NCBI RefSeq assembly: GCF_001654495.1
Contig: NZ_CP015849.1
Span: forward strand, 6,241,001-6,305,000
DNA from: Streptomyces sp. SAT1
Lineage (GTDB): Bacteria; Actinomycetota; Actinomycetes; Streptomycetales; Streptomycetaceae
DNA: 64,000 bases
Direction: 5' to 3'
The position numbers and the translations under genes were made by a program. The first letter of the stretch is position 1, and each line of letters opens with the position of its first letter. The notes under the pieces were generated by a model. It made no database searches. It saw nothing but the letters and a program-made list of their open reading frames with translations, and was not told the DNA's origin. Shown here in pieces: positions 41,815-49,562 of this stretch.

Positions 41815-42657
41815 CTATCCCAGGCGGAAGCTGTACACGGTCGTGGCGACCTTGCAGACGCTAGGCGGGACGACCTCGGCGCGCAGGGTGCCGGTGGACG
41901 TCTCGTAGTCCACGCCCTCCGCCTCGAACCCCCCGCTGCACACGCTGCGCTGGGGCAGCGCGAACAGGCTGGTGACGTGCCCGGTCACGGCGCCGCCGTC
42001 CAGCTTGTGGTCCAGGTCCACCTGGAGCAGCGGCCTATCCTCGGGGAACAGCTCCTTGGAGCCGTCGTCCGAGGCGCACAGCAGCCGGGTGTCATTGACG
42101 AAGTCGCAGCCCTGGATGTCGCGGACCGGCTTGTCGAGGGTGATCTGCGGGGCCTGCGGCAGCGTACCGCCGGTGCGCGGGGTGGACGGGTTGAGCAGCG
42201 GGGCGGGGAAGACCTGGAGCCGGTTCTGGTCGCCCCACTCCCCGGACACCAGCCACTGGGCGTCGGGGGAGACGGCGGCGAAGGAGTTGTTCACCTTCTC
42301 GCCCGCGTCCAGCGGATGGACGTACTCATAGCGCCGGCCGCCCGGGGTGGTGACCGCGAACATCTTGGAGGTCGCCGAGTCCGCGCCCTGGTAGGCGTCG
42401 AAGACATGGCCCTGGGCCACATCCGGGTCGCCGACGTGGTTCCAGCCCTTGACGCGCAGGTCCAGCGGGACCGAGGCGAGCCCCCGGTACACCAGTGAAC
42501 CGTCCGCGCGGCTGGCGAGGCCCTGGCTGCCGCTCAGCGAGTCGACGTGCGCGGTGCCGGTCTCCTGCCAGACCGGCCCGGCCGCCGCCGAGGAGGTCGC
42601 CGCACCGAGCGTGACGGCCGCCGACAGGGCGGCCAGGGCGAAGAGGTGACGTCTCAT
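41815..42657 (-). CDS. Secreted protein of unknown function
   Basis: A 280-residue exported protein with a clear Sec signal (MRRHLFALAALSAAVTLGAATSSAAA, about 1-26). The mature part has repeated short beta-strand motifs (YRGLASVPLDLRV, KMFAVTTPGGRRYEYVHPLDAG, QWLVSGEWGDQNRLQVF) and the pattern of a beta-propeller-like fold. Four Cys (GCDF, LLCAS, SVCSGG, SVCKV) could form two disulfides. I do not recognise a named family or an active site. It lies between the GH4 gene (divergent) and the GH16 gene (same strand, 320 bases downstream). Confidence 0.7.
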   Translation of the reverse strand: MRRHLFALAALSAAVTLGAATSSAAAGPVWQETGTAHVDSLSGSQGLASRADGSLVYRGLASVPLDLRVKGWNHVGDPDVAQGHVFDAYQGADSATSKMFAVTTPGGRRYEYVHPLDAGEKVNNSFAAVSPDAQWLVSGEWGDQNRLQVFPAPLLNPSTPRTGGTLPQAPQITLDKPVRDIQGCDFVNDTRLLCASDDGSKELFPEDRPLLQVDLDHKLDGGAVTGHVTSLFALPQRSVCSGGFEAEGVDYETSTGTLRAEVVPPSVCKVATTVYSFRLG

Positions 42658-42898
42658 CAGTTCCCTGCCGTGGACTAGGGGGTGGGGATTCGAATGGAAT
42701 CACGTATCGCCTGCCGGGGCGGTCGATTCCCGATCACCCGGTCGGCCGCGTGCGGGGACGGCGGGCGGCTTCCCGTGGCGGCGGGCGGCTCACGGGCCCG
42801 GAGCGCGGCGCCGAGTAGGGTTTCGTTCCGGATGTGCGGGCGCCGGCCGGATCGCGGATCCGGTGGCCGGCGCGGGGCCGTGGCGGAGAGGTGCGAGG

Positions 42899-44236
42899 GT
42901 GAGGCTGACGATTCTGGGCGGCGGCGGGTTCCGGGTGCCGCTCGTGTACGGGGCGCTGCTCGCGGACCGCGGCGCGGGCCGCGTCACGGAGGTCGTCCTG
43001 CACGATCTCGACGCGGGCCGGCTCTCGGCGATCACCCGGGTGCTGGCCGAGCAGGCCGCCGGGGTGCCGAACGCCCCGGCGGTGCGGGCCGTCACCGACC
43101 TGGACGAGGCCCTGCGCGGCGCCGACTTCGTGTTCTCGGCGATCCGGGTGGGCGGTCTGGAGGGCAGGGCGGCGGACGAGCGGGTGGCGCTCGCCCAGGA
43201 CGTCCTGGGCCAGGAGACCGTCGGAGCGGGCGGCATCGCCTACGGCCTGCGCACCGTCCCCGTCGCCGTCGACATCGCCCGGCGGGTGGCCCGGCTCGCA
43301 CCCGGTGCCTGGGTCATCAACTTCACCAACCCGGCGGGGCTGGTGACCGAGGCCATGTCCCGCCACCTCGGCGACCGCGTCATCGGCATCTGCGACTCAC
43401 CGGTCGGCCTGGGCCGCCGTATCGCCCGGGTGCTCGGCGCCGACCCGCGCGAGGCGTGGATCGACTACGTCGGCCTCAACCACCTCGGCTGGGTGCGCGG
43501 GCTGCGGGTCGGCGGCCGGGACGAACTGCCGCGCCTGCTCGCCGATCCCGCGCTGCTGGGCTCCTTCGAGGAGGGCCGCCTCTTCGGCGCCGAGTGGCTG
43601 CGCACGCTGGGCGCGATCCCCAACGAGTACCTGCACTACTACTACTTCAACCGCGAGGCCGTCGACGCCTACCAGCGGGCCGGGCAGACCCGCGGCGCCT
43701 TCCTGCGCGACCAGCAGGCCCGCTTCTACGAGGAGCTGGGCGACCCGCAGGCCCCGGCGCTGGACACCTGGAACCGCACCCGCGCCGAGCGCGAGGCCAC
43801 GTACATGGCGGAGAACCGCGAGGCGGCCGGGGCGGGCGAACGCGAGGAGGACGACCTCTCCGGCGGCTACGAGAAGGTGGCGCTCGCCCTGATGCGGGCC
43901 GTCGCCCGCGACGAACGCACCACCCTCATCCTCAACGTCCGCAACCGCGGCACCCTGCCGGAACTGGACTCCGACGCCGTCGTCGAGGTGCCCTGCCTGG
44001 TCGACGCCAACGGCGCGCACCCGGTCTCCACCGGCCCGCTGCCGGGGCACGCGGCCGGTCTCGTCCGCTCGGTCAAGGCGGTCGAGCGCGAGGTGCTGGC
44101 CGCGGCGGCGTCGGGCTCCCGGGCGGTCGCGGTGAAGGCGTTCGCCCTGCACCCGCTGGTGGACTCCGTGACCGTGGCCCGCAGGCTGGTCGAGGAGTAC
44201 ATGCGGGTCCATCCCGGCCTCTCCTACCTCGGGTAG
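42899..44236 (+). CDS. GH4 family 6-phospho-glycosidase
   Basis: A 445-residue NAD- and Mn-dependent family 4 glycosidase. The start GTG 42899 gives VRLTILGGGGFRVPLVYGALL, the NAD site at the very N-terminus. Metal and substrate motifs follow: QETVGAGGIAYGLRTVPVAVDIARRV, INFTNPAGLVTEAM, GICDSPVGLGRRIARVLG (catalytic Cys) and YVGLNHLGWVRGL (metal-ligand His). The sequence fits the 6-phospho-beta-glucosidase branch, which cleaves phosphorylated disaccharides such as cellobiose 6-phosphate. No PTS gene lies nearby, so the true substrate may be non-phosphorylated. A strong terminator follows 39 bases after the stop. Confidence 0.92.
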   Translation: MRLTILGGGGFRVPLVYGALLADRGAGRVTEVVLHDLDAGRLSAITRVLAEQAAGVPNAPAVRAVTDLDEALRGADFVFSAIRVGGLEGRAADERVALAQDVLGQETVGAGGIAYGLRTVPVAVDIARRVARLAPGAWVINFTNPAGLVTEAMSRHLGDRVIGICDSPVGLGRRIARVLGADPREAWIDYVGLNHLGWVRGLRVGGRDELPRLLADPALLGSFEEGRLFGAEWLRTLGAIPNEYLHYYYFNREAVDAYQRAGQTRGAFLRDQQARFYEELGDPQAPALDTWNRTRAEREATYMAENREAAGAGEREEDDLSGGYEKVALALMRAVARDERTTLILNVRNRGTLPELDSDAVVEVPCLVDANGAHPVSTGPLPGHAAGLVRSVKAVEREVLAAAASGSRAVAVKAFALHPLVDSVTVARRLVEEYMRVHPGLSYLG

Positions 44237-44274
44237 CGGGGGCGGCGGGTCCCGTGGCGGGCGGCGCACGCGCC

Positions 44275-44315
44275 GGGGCGGTCGGTCGCTCCCCCGTACG
44301 GCGACCGACCGCCCC
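44275..44315. terminator. Hairpin terminator after the GH4 gene
   Basis: GGGGCGGTCGGTCGC and GCGACCGACCGCCCC form perfect 15-bp arms around an 11-base loop. Confidence 0.92.
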
Positions 44316-44317
44316 GA

Positions 44318-44415
44318 CTCCCCGTTCCCCCGTCCCCTTTTCCCCTGTTTCCCCCGTATCCCCCGTGATTCCCCCGCGGTTCCCCCGCGGTTCCCCCGTG
44401 CTCCCCGCGTCCCCC
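44318..44415. repeat. C-rich tract with tandem TTCCCCC(G)-type units
   Basis: About 98 bases of runs of four to five C separated by 3-6 bases, including two perfect GGTTCCCCCGC units. The minus strand therefore carries many G-runs able to form G-quadruplexes. The rest of the gap to 44691 is gene-free; it contains an AT-rich patch (AAAAAAGCCGCGGAAAAAATT near 44459) that may hold the promoter of the next operon. Confidence 0.85.
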
Positions 44416-44691
44416 ACCCTTGAGAGTCGCTGGTACGGGCCCTGATACACCCCGCGGTGAAAAAAGCCGCGGAAAAAATTCCCCGGCGGGGGAGAAGCGG
44501 GGGAGAAGGGGCCTGCGAAGGGCGCGAAAGGGGGGAGCGCGGCCCGTGGCGGCGGGCACCGCGGCCGCCGGCCGGTCGGCGCGTACGCCGGATCCGGCCA
44601 CGGCGGTGGCCGGTTGCCGGGCCGGACCTTGTCCGCAGGTGGCCGGGTGTGTTGTTGTGGTTCCCACGGGCGGGTGACAGAGGGGTGAGCG

Positions 44692-45558
44692 GTGACGGGG
44701 ACGGTCGGTGGCAGCGGGCGACTGCTGGCCATCAGCGACCTGCACATCGGCTACAGCGAGAACCGGGCCCTGGTCGAGCGGACGGTACCCGGCTCGGACG
44801 ACGACTGGCTGATCGTCGCGGGCGATGTCGCCGAGACCGTCGCGGACATCCGCTGGGCCCTGAAGACGCTGGCGAGCCGGTTCCGCAAGGTCGTCTGGAC
44901 CCCCGGCAACCACGAACTGTGGACCCATCCCCGGGACACCGTCACCCTGCGCGGCGTCGCCCGCTACGAGTACCTGGTCGAACTCTGCCGGGACCTGGGC
45001 GTGACGACCCCCGAGGACCCCTACCCCGTCTGGTCCGGACCCGGCGGCCCGGTCGCCGTGGCCCCGCTGTTCCTGCTCTACGACTACTCGTTCCTGCCCG
45101 AGGGCTGCGCCACTAAGGAGGAGGGTCTGGCCTACGCGCACGGCACCGGCATCGTCTGCAACGACGAGTACCTGCTGCACCCGGACCCCTACCCGAGCCG
45201 GGAGGCGTGGTGCCGGGCCCGGGTGAGCGAGACCGAACGCAGGCTCGCGGAACTGCCCGAGGACCTGCCCACCGTGCTCGTCAACCACTACCCGCTCGAC
45301 CGGCACCCCATGGACGTGCTCTGGTACCCCGAGTTCGCCATGTGGTGCGGCACGCGGCTCACCGCGGACTGGCACCGCAGGTTCCGGGTGGCCGCCATGG
45401 TCTACGGTCACCTTCACATACCGCGGACCACCTGGCACGAGGGCGTCCGCTTCGAGGAGGTGTCGGTGGGATACCCCCGCGAGTGGCGCAAGCGCCCCGA
45501 ACCGCCGGGCCGGCTGCGCCGCGTACTGCCGATGGAGGACGGAACCGGTGCTCGGTGA
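44692..45558 (+). CDS. Calcineurin-like metallophosphoesterase
   Basis: A 288-residue phosphoesterase. Metal-site blocks: LLAISDLHIGYSENR (about 11-25, D-x-H), LIVAGDVAETV (about 40-50, GD), VVWTPGNHELW (about 67-77, GNHE), VLVNHYPLDRHPMD (about 200) and VYGHLHIPRTT (about 237, GHxH). All five motifs are intact. The substrate is unknown. GTG 44692 is preceded by AGGGGTGAG. It is immediately upstream of and overlaps the phosphopantetheinyl transferase gene, an arrangement also found in other Streptomyces, suggesting a linked role, perhaps in releasing or recycling phosphopantetheine. Confidence 0.92.
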   Translation: MTGTVGGSGRLLAISDLHIGYSENRALVERTVPGSDDDWLIVAGDVAETVADIRWALKTLASRFRKVVWTPGNHELWTHPRDTVTLRGVARYEYLVELCRDLGVTTPEDPYPVWSGPGGPVAVAPLFLLYDYSFLPEGCATKEEGLAYAHGTGIVCNDEYLLHPDPYPSREAWCRARVSETERRLAELPEDLPTVLVNHYPLDRHPMDVLWYPEFAMWCGTRLTADWHRRFRVAAMVYGHLHIPRTTWHEGVRFEEVSVGYPREWRKRPEPPGRLRRVLPMEDGTGAR

Positions 45559-46228
45559 ACTGCTGCCGGACCCGGTGGTGGCGGTGGAGGCGTACGGCAC
45601 GGACGGGCCGGGCCACGCCGCGCTGTACCCCGAGGAACAGGCCGTGATGGTACGGGCGGTCGCCAAGCGCCGCCGGGAGTTCGCCGGTGTGCGGGACTGC
45701 GCGCGCCGCGCCATGGAGAAGCTCGGCGTGCCGCCGCGGCCGGTCCTGCCCGGCGCCGGGGGCGCCCCGCGCTGGCCCTCGGGGCTGGTCGGCAGCATGA
45801 CCCACTGCGACGGCTACTGCGCCGCCGCGCTGGGCCGGGCCGCCGACGTGGCCTCCGTCGGCATCGACGCGGAACCCGACGAACCGCTCCCGGAGGAGGT
45901 CCTGCCCGCCGTCACGCTGCCCGACGAGCGCCGCCGGCTGGACGAACTGGCCGAGCGGCGGCCCGACGTGCACTGGCAGCGGCTGCTGTTCAGCGCGAAG
46001 GAGTCCGTCTACAAGGCGTGGTACCCGCTGACCGGTCAGTGGCTGGACTTCACGGAGGCCGACGTCGAGATCGGCACCGACCCCGGCACCCCGCACACCG
46101 GCGGCTTCCGGGCGCGGCTCCTCGTCCCGGGGCCCGTGCTGGACGGCCGTCACCTCACGCACTTCGACGGCCGCTGGGCCGCAGGGGCGGGGCTGCTGGT
46201 CACCGCGGTGACGGTGCACCACCCCTGA
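45548..46228 (+). CDS. 4'-phosphopantetheinyl transferase (Sfp/EntD type)
   Basis: A 226-residue transferase that activates carrier proteins of polyketide, peptide or fatty-acid synthases with the phosphopantetheine arm of CoA. Blocks: RWPSGLVGSMTHCDGYCAAALGRA (P1, about 75-98), VGIDAEPDE (P2, magnesium Asp/Glu, about 104-112) and LLFSAKESVYKAWYPLTG (P3, W/F-x-x-K-E-x-x-Y-K, about 147-164). This is the EntD-like branch (GSMTHC). It overlaps the metallophosphoesterase gene by 11 bases and starts at GTG 45548. No carrier-protein gene is within the window, so it likely serves clusters elsewhere. Confidence 0.95.
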   Translation: MLGELLPDPVVAVEAYGTDGPGHAALYPEEQAVMVRAVAKRRREFAGVRDCARRAMEKLGVPPRPVLPGAGGAPRWPSGLVGSMTHCDGYCAAALGRAADVASVGIDAEPDEPLPEEVLPAVTLPDERRRLDELAERRPDVHWQRLLFSAKESVYKAWYPLTGQWLDFTEADVEIGTDPGTPHTGGFRARLLVPGPVLDGRHLTHFDGRWAAGAGLLVTAVTVHHP

Positions 46229-46288
46229 CCCCCTGGCCCCCCTGACCGTCACGGCCGCCCCCGTCCGCGCGGGGCCGCGGCGCGGCCG

Positions 46289-46519
46289 TCAGCCCCCGGG
46301 CGCGGACCAGTCGCGCAGCAGCCGGAAGAACTCCTCCTCGTTGCCCGCGAGTCCGGCGCCCGCCAGGGCCGCCTCCGCCTCGGCGAGCACGGACGGCGGG
46401 ACGGGGACGGGCCGTCGGACGGCCGCCGGGGCGTCGAAGGCGGCGCGCACGGTGTGCAGCAGCCGCAGATACGCCTGAACTGCGGTGCGCTCGTGGTCGG
46501 TCGGTACGGCGGTGGGCAT
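46289..46519 (-). CDS. Small hypothetical protein
   Basis: A 76-residue acidic protein. ATG 46519 is chosen because GGGGAGA lies about nine bases before it; the longer reading adds Arg/Cys-rich noise. It is predicted to be mostly helical (HERTAVQAYLRLLHTVRAAFDA ... EAEAALAGAGLAGNEEEFFRLLRDW). I do not recognise it. Convergent with the phosphopantetheinyl transferase gene. Confidence 0.5.
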   Translation of the reverse strand: MPTAVPTDHERTAVQAYLRLLHTVRAAFDAPAAVRRPVPVPPSVLAEAEAALAGAGLAGNEEEFFRLLRDWSAPGG

Positions 46520-46750
46520 GGCTCGCTCTCCCCGGTTTCGGCAGCACACGGTCGCGCACGCGTCCGGTCGCCCGGACGGCGCGCCGTGCCCCCCGCGTGG
46601 CGGTGGCACCCCTCCAGCTTGCCGCCCCCCACTGACAACGCCCCCGCGCGGTGTCCCGCTTCGCCCGCTCGGCCCAGCGGGTGACCGGCCGGCGCACGCC
46701 CCGCGAGCGGCCCGGGGCCGGTGGCGGCCGGTGGCGCCCGGCGGTGGCCC

Positions 46751-47407
46751 TCATTCCTCGGGGCGCTTGACGCTCTCCAGGAGCATGTCCAGCCATTCGG
46801 CGACCTTGTCGCGGTGCTGGTCGGTGGGGAGTTGGGCGGCCCGCCAGGCGATGGAGCGGACGCCGTGGTTCTGGAGCAGGCGTTCCAGCGGGTCACCGGC
46901 GGCAGCGGCGGCCTCCCGTTCGCGGTCGGCGAGCCGCTGGAGCAGATCCTGCTCGGTGCGCTGGAGCGCGCTCGCGAGCGCCTCCGGGTCCTCGGCGGTG
47001 AGGAACCCGGCGTGCACGCGGAAGAACCGCTGGAGGGCGTCGCAGTGCTCCATGGTGGGGCGCCGGTCGCCGTTGATGAGGGCGCCCGCCTGCTGGCGCG
47101 ACATGCCCGCGCCGTCCGCGATCTCCTGCTGCGTGTAGCGCCGGCCGTTCGGTTTCAGCCGGGTGCGGCGCAGCAGGCCGAGCCGTTGCAGGAAGCGCGC
47201 CTGCACATCCGGCTCGCCCGCGCTCCGGCCGCTCAGCAGGGCCTTGACCACCGGCTCCGGCACTCCGCAGGCCACGGAGAGGCGGCCGGTGTCGAAAACC
47301 TCCGCCTGGGGCACGCCGAGCCGCCCGGCGAGCGCGGTGACACGCGTGACCGCCGCCGTCAGCACGACCGACGCCGTGGTGCCCGGATCCTCGATGCCGT
47401 CCGTCAC
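46751..47407 (-). CDS. XRE-type HTH regulator
   Basis: A 218-residue protein. After an N-terminal helical domain (TTASVVLTAAVTRVTALAGRLGVPQAEVFDTGRLSVACGVPEPVVKALLSG) comes an HTH at about residues 88-145: RRYTQQEIADGAGMSRQQAGALINGDRRPTMEHCDALQRFFRV, the XRE pattern. The rest is a helical tail ending WRAAQLPTDQHRDKVAEWLDMLLESVKRPEE. The start GTG 47407 is fixed by AGGAG seven bases before it. Its promoter region faces that of the MmyB-type gene. The two GGCAT palindromes between them are likely binding sites. The ligand is unknown. Confidence 0.8.
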   Translation of the reverse strand: MTDGIEDPGTTASVVLTAAVTRVTALAGRLGVPQAEVFDTGRLSVACGVPEPVVKALLSGRSAGEPDVQARFLQRLGLLRRTRLKPNGRRYTQQEIADGAGMSRQQAGALINGDRRPTMEHCDALQRFFRVHAGFLTAEDPEALASALQRTEQDLLQRLADREREAAAAAGDPLERLLQNHGVRSIAWRAAQLPTDQHRDKVAEWLDMLLESVKRPEE

Positions 47408-47557
47408 CGACAGATCTCCTACGTCTCTCACAGGCTTCTCACGGGGCGGGGTCGCCGTGAACTTCCCGGAGAGTAGCCCCTCGTTCGAACTCGCATCCAG
47501 GTCTCGCCACAACTGTGGCCAATTTCAGCCGTCAACCGGCATGAAATGCCACGATAG

Positions 47558-47587
47558 TTGACATGGCATGCCGCTGAGCAGCAGGAT
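47558..47587 (+). promoter_or_regulatory. Promoter of the MmyB-type gene with embedded palindrome
   Basis: TTGACA (47558-47563) and CAGGAT (47582-47587) are separated by 18 bases. The palindrome GGCATGCC (47565-47572) lies in the spacer, and a related GGCAT-GAA-ATGCC lies just upstream (47538-47550). This places the true start at ATG 47634, since an ATG at 47568 would fall inside the promoter. Confidence 0.7.
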
Positions 47588-47633
47588 CAAGGCGCCGCGT
47601 GAAGGCCGCAGAGGCAAGAGGGGTGACCTCCCG

Positions 47634-48305
47634 ATGGCATTTCAGGCAGGAGGGCAGCGGCCGGCGCCGCAGCCCGTTCCCGTCCGACCCGAGGCGCAGG
47701 CCTATCTTCAGGACTACGCCGTGCTGCTGGAGGCCGTCTCCTTTCCCTCCTTCGTCGTCGACCACCGCTGGGACGTGATCCTGGCCAACAACGCCTACAC
47801 CGCGCTCTTCCGGGGCATAGGGCAGCACCCGTCGGCCATGCCGGGCGACAACTTCCTGCGCTTCGTGCTCTTCCACCCGGACGCCGGAGCGGTCCTCGGC
47901 GAGCACGAGTCCCGGTGGTGCCTGCCGATGCTGGCGCAGTTCGCGGCCGCCGTGGAGAGCACCGGCCCCGACCACGGACTTCAGGCCATCCGCCGGGACA
48001 TCGCCCAGGACCCGATCATGGAGGCCGCCTACCGGCACGGCCTGCCGCACTGGATCCGCGCGGTCGGCGCCTCGGCCACCCGCTCGGACGGCGCCGTCCG
48101 TCCGCTGCTGCACCCCGACCCCCGCTGGGGTGCCACCGACTGCCGCGTGGTCGAGGAGACCCCGGCGACCCTGCGCGACCTCGGCTACTCCCGGCTGACC
48201 CTGGTCCTGCGCGAGGCACGCCGGCCCGCCCCGGCGCCCCGCCGGGCCCGTCGCGTCCGCCGCCCGTCCGGCCACCTCAGCGTGGTACCGGACTCCGAGG
48301 TCTGA
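47634..48305 (+). CDS. Stand-alone MmyB-like ligand-binding domain protein
   Basis: A 223-residue protein consisting almost wholly of the MmyB-type PAS-like ligand domain (PF17765): YAVLLEAVSFPSFVVDHRWDVILANNAYTALFRGI, NFLRFVLFHPDA, MLAQFAAAVESTGPDHGLQAIRRDIAQDPIMEAAYRHGLPHW, with a basic C-terminal tail. Members normally have an N-terminal XRE HTH, which is absent here; the 33-residue N-terminal segment has no HTH. An XRE-type HTH protein is encoded divergently 230 bases away, so DNA binding and sensing may be split between two proteins. GAGGGG precedes ATG 47634. Confidence 0.82.
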   Translation: MAFQAGGQRPAPQPVPVRPEAQAYLQDYAVLLEAVSFPSFVVDHRWDVILANNAYTALFRGIGQHPSAMPGDNFLRFVLFHPDAGAVLGEHESRWCLPMLAQFAAAVESTGPDHGLQAIRRDIAQDPIMEAAYRHGLPHWIRAVGASATRSDGAVRPLLHPDPRWGATDCRVVEETPATLRDLGYSRLTLVLREARRPAPAPRRARRVRRPSGHLSVVPDSEV

Positions 48306-48312
48306 CCCGGCA

Positions 48313-48337
48313 CCGTCGGCGTTCAGGTCGCCGACGG
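48313..48337. terminator. Hairpin terminator
   Basis: CCGTCGGCG-TTCAGGT-CGCCGACGG has perfect 9-bp arms, eight bases after the stop of the MmyB-type gene. Confidence 0.85.
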
Positions 48338-48410
48338 CGCCGGGCGGCCCCGGCCCCCGCTCCCCCCCCGGCATCTCACCCGTCGGGCAGGAGTGCGCCC
48401 CGAGGCGGTC

Positions 48411-48439
48411 TTGAGCTTTGCACCACGACTCCCTATCTT
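48411..48439 (+). promoter_or_regulatory. Promoter of the polyamine-type ABC operon
   Basis: TTGAGC and TATCTT are separated by 17 bases, close to the housekeeping sigma consensus. A 14-bp palindrome covers the expected transcription start, and the ATG follows at 48483. Confidence 0.75.
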
Positions 48440-48441
48440 GC

Positions 48442-48455
48442 GTGCAACGTTGCAC
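48442..48455. promoter_or_regulatory. Palindrome GTGCAACGTTGCAC (LacI-type operator)
   Basis: A perfect 14-bp palindrome with a central CG, the form favoured by LacI-family proteins. It starts two bases after the -10 box, so bound repressor would block initiation. The LacI gene at 52571 is the nearest candidate regulator. Confidence 0.75.
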
Positions 48456-48482
48456 TGTCCATGAGGGCCGGAAGGGGTCCGC

Positions 48483-49520
48483 ATGCAGGGAAGCGCGATC
48501 CGGTTGCGGGGCCTGCGCAAGGCGTTCGGGCGGACCACCGCGGTGGCCGGGGTCGACCTGGAGATCGCGGACGGCGCGTTCTTCTCCCTGCTCGGACCCT
48601 CGGGCTCGGGCAAGACCACGGTGCTGCGCCTGATCGCCGGTTTCGAGCGCCCCACCGCCGGAACCGTCGCCCTCGGCGGCCGGGACGTCACGGCCCTCGC
48701 CCCGTTCGAGCGGGACGTGCACACCGTCTTCCAGGACTACGCCCTCTTCCCGCACATGACGGTCGAACAGAACGTCGCCTACGCCCTCAGGATCCGCAAG
48801 GTGCCCAAGGCGCGGCGCCTGGCCCAGGCGCGCGAGGCGCTGGACCAGGTCGGCCTGGACGGCTACGGCGCCCGGCGCCCGGGGGCGCTCTCCGGCGGCC
48901 AGCGCCAGCGCGTCGCCCTCGCCCGCGCCCTGGTGGGCCGCCCCCGGGTGCTGCTCCTGGACGAACCGCTCGGCGCCCTCGACCGGGAGCTGCGGGAGCG
49001 GATGCAGAGCGAACTCAAGGCGCTCCAGCGCGAGGTGGGCATCACCTTCGTCCTCGTCACCCACGACCAGACCGAGGCACTTGCCCTCAGCGACCGGGTC
49101 GCCGTCCTCCGCGAGGGCCGCGTGGAACAGGCCGGCACCCCCGCCGAGATCTACGAACGGCCCGCGACCGCCTTCGTCGCGGGCTTCGTCGGCGCCTCCA
49201 ACCTGCTCCGGGACGCGGCCGCCCGGCGGATCCTGGGCACCGGCGGCCTCCACACCGTCCGCCCGGAGAAGATCCGTGTCCGCGCCGAGGCCACCGGGGC
49301 GGACGGCCCCGGGTACGTCACGGCCACCGGCACCGTCGCCGAGGTCGTCTACCTCGGCGACTCCACCCGCTTCCTGGTCGACCTCGACGCGGGCGGCCGG
49401 CTCACCGCGCTCCAGCAGAACCTGGAGAACTCCGCCGCGGACGTCGCCGCCTACCGCGGCACCCGCGTCGGCCTGACCTGGCACCGCCGGCACGCGGTCC
49501 CGGTCCCCGACACCCGCTGA
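48483..49520 (+). CDS. Polyamine-type ABC transporter ATPase (PotA-like)
   Basis: A 345-residue ATPase. Walker A is LLGPSGSGKTTVLRLIAG (about 36-53), Q-loop VFQDYALFPHMTV, signature ALSGGQRQRVALARAL (about 138), Walker B VLLLDEPLGALD (about 159) and H-loop VTHDQTEALAL. A C-terminal TOBE domain (about 260-340) with VRPEKIRV marks the PotA/spermidine-putrescine and related class. It energises the two permeases downstream. It is the first gene of a four-gene unit (ATPase, binding protein, two permeases). Confidence 0.93.
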   Translation: MQGSAIRLRGLRKAFGRTTAVAGVDLEIADGAFFSLLGPSGSGKTTVLRLIAGFERPTAGTVALGGRDVTALAPFERDVHTVFQDYALFPHMTVEQNVAYALRIRKVPKARRLAQAREALDQVGLDGYGARRPGALSGGQRQRVALARALVGRPRVLLLDEPLGALDRELRERMQSELKALQREVGITFVLVTHDQTEALALSDRVAVLREGRVEQAGTPAEIYERPATAFVAGFVGASNLLRDAAARRILGTGGLHTVRPEKIRVRAEATGADGPGYVTATGTVAEVVYLGDSTRFLVDLDAGGRLTALQQNLENSAADVAAYRGTRVGLTWHRRHAVPVPDTR

Positions 49521-49562
49521 AACACCCGCTGAACCCCGTCCCACCCCACTGGGAGTCACCGC

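Noticed and set aside
44692..46228. Biosynthetic gene cluster signalled by the PPTase
   Set aside because: No carrier protein, synthase or tailoring gene is in the window; the PPTase probably serves clusters elsewhere.
47568..47633. Upstream ATG start (47568) for the MmyB-type protein
   Set aside because: It would lie inside a good TTGACA-18-CAGGAT promoter; ATG 47634 has a proper ribosome site.
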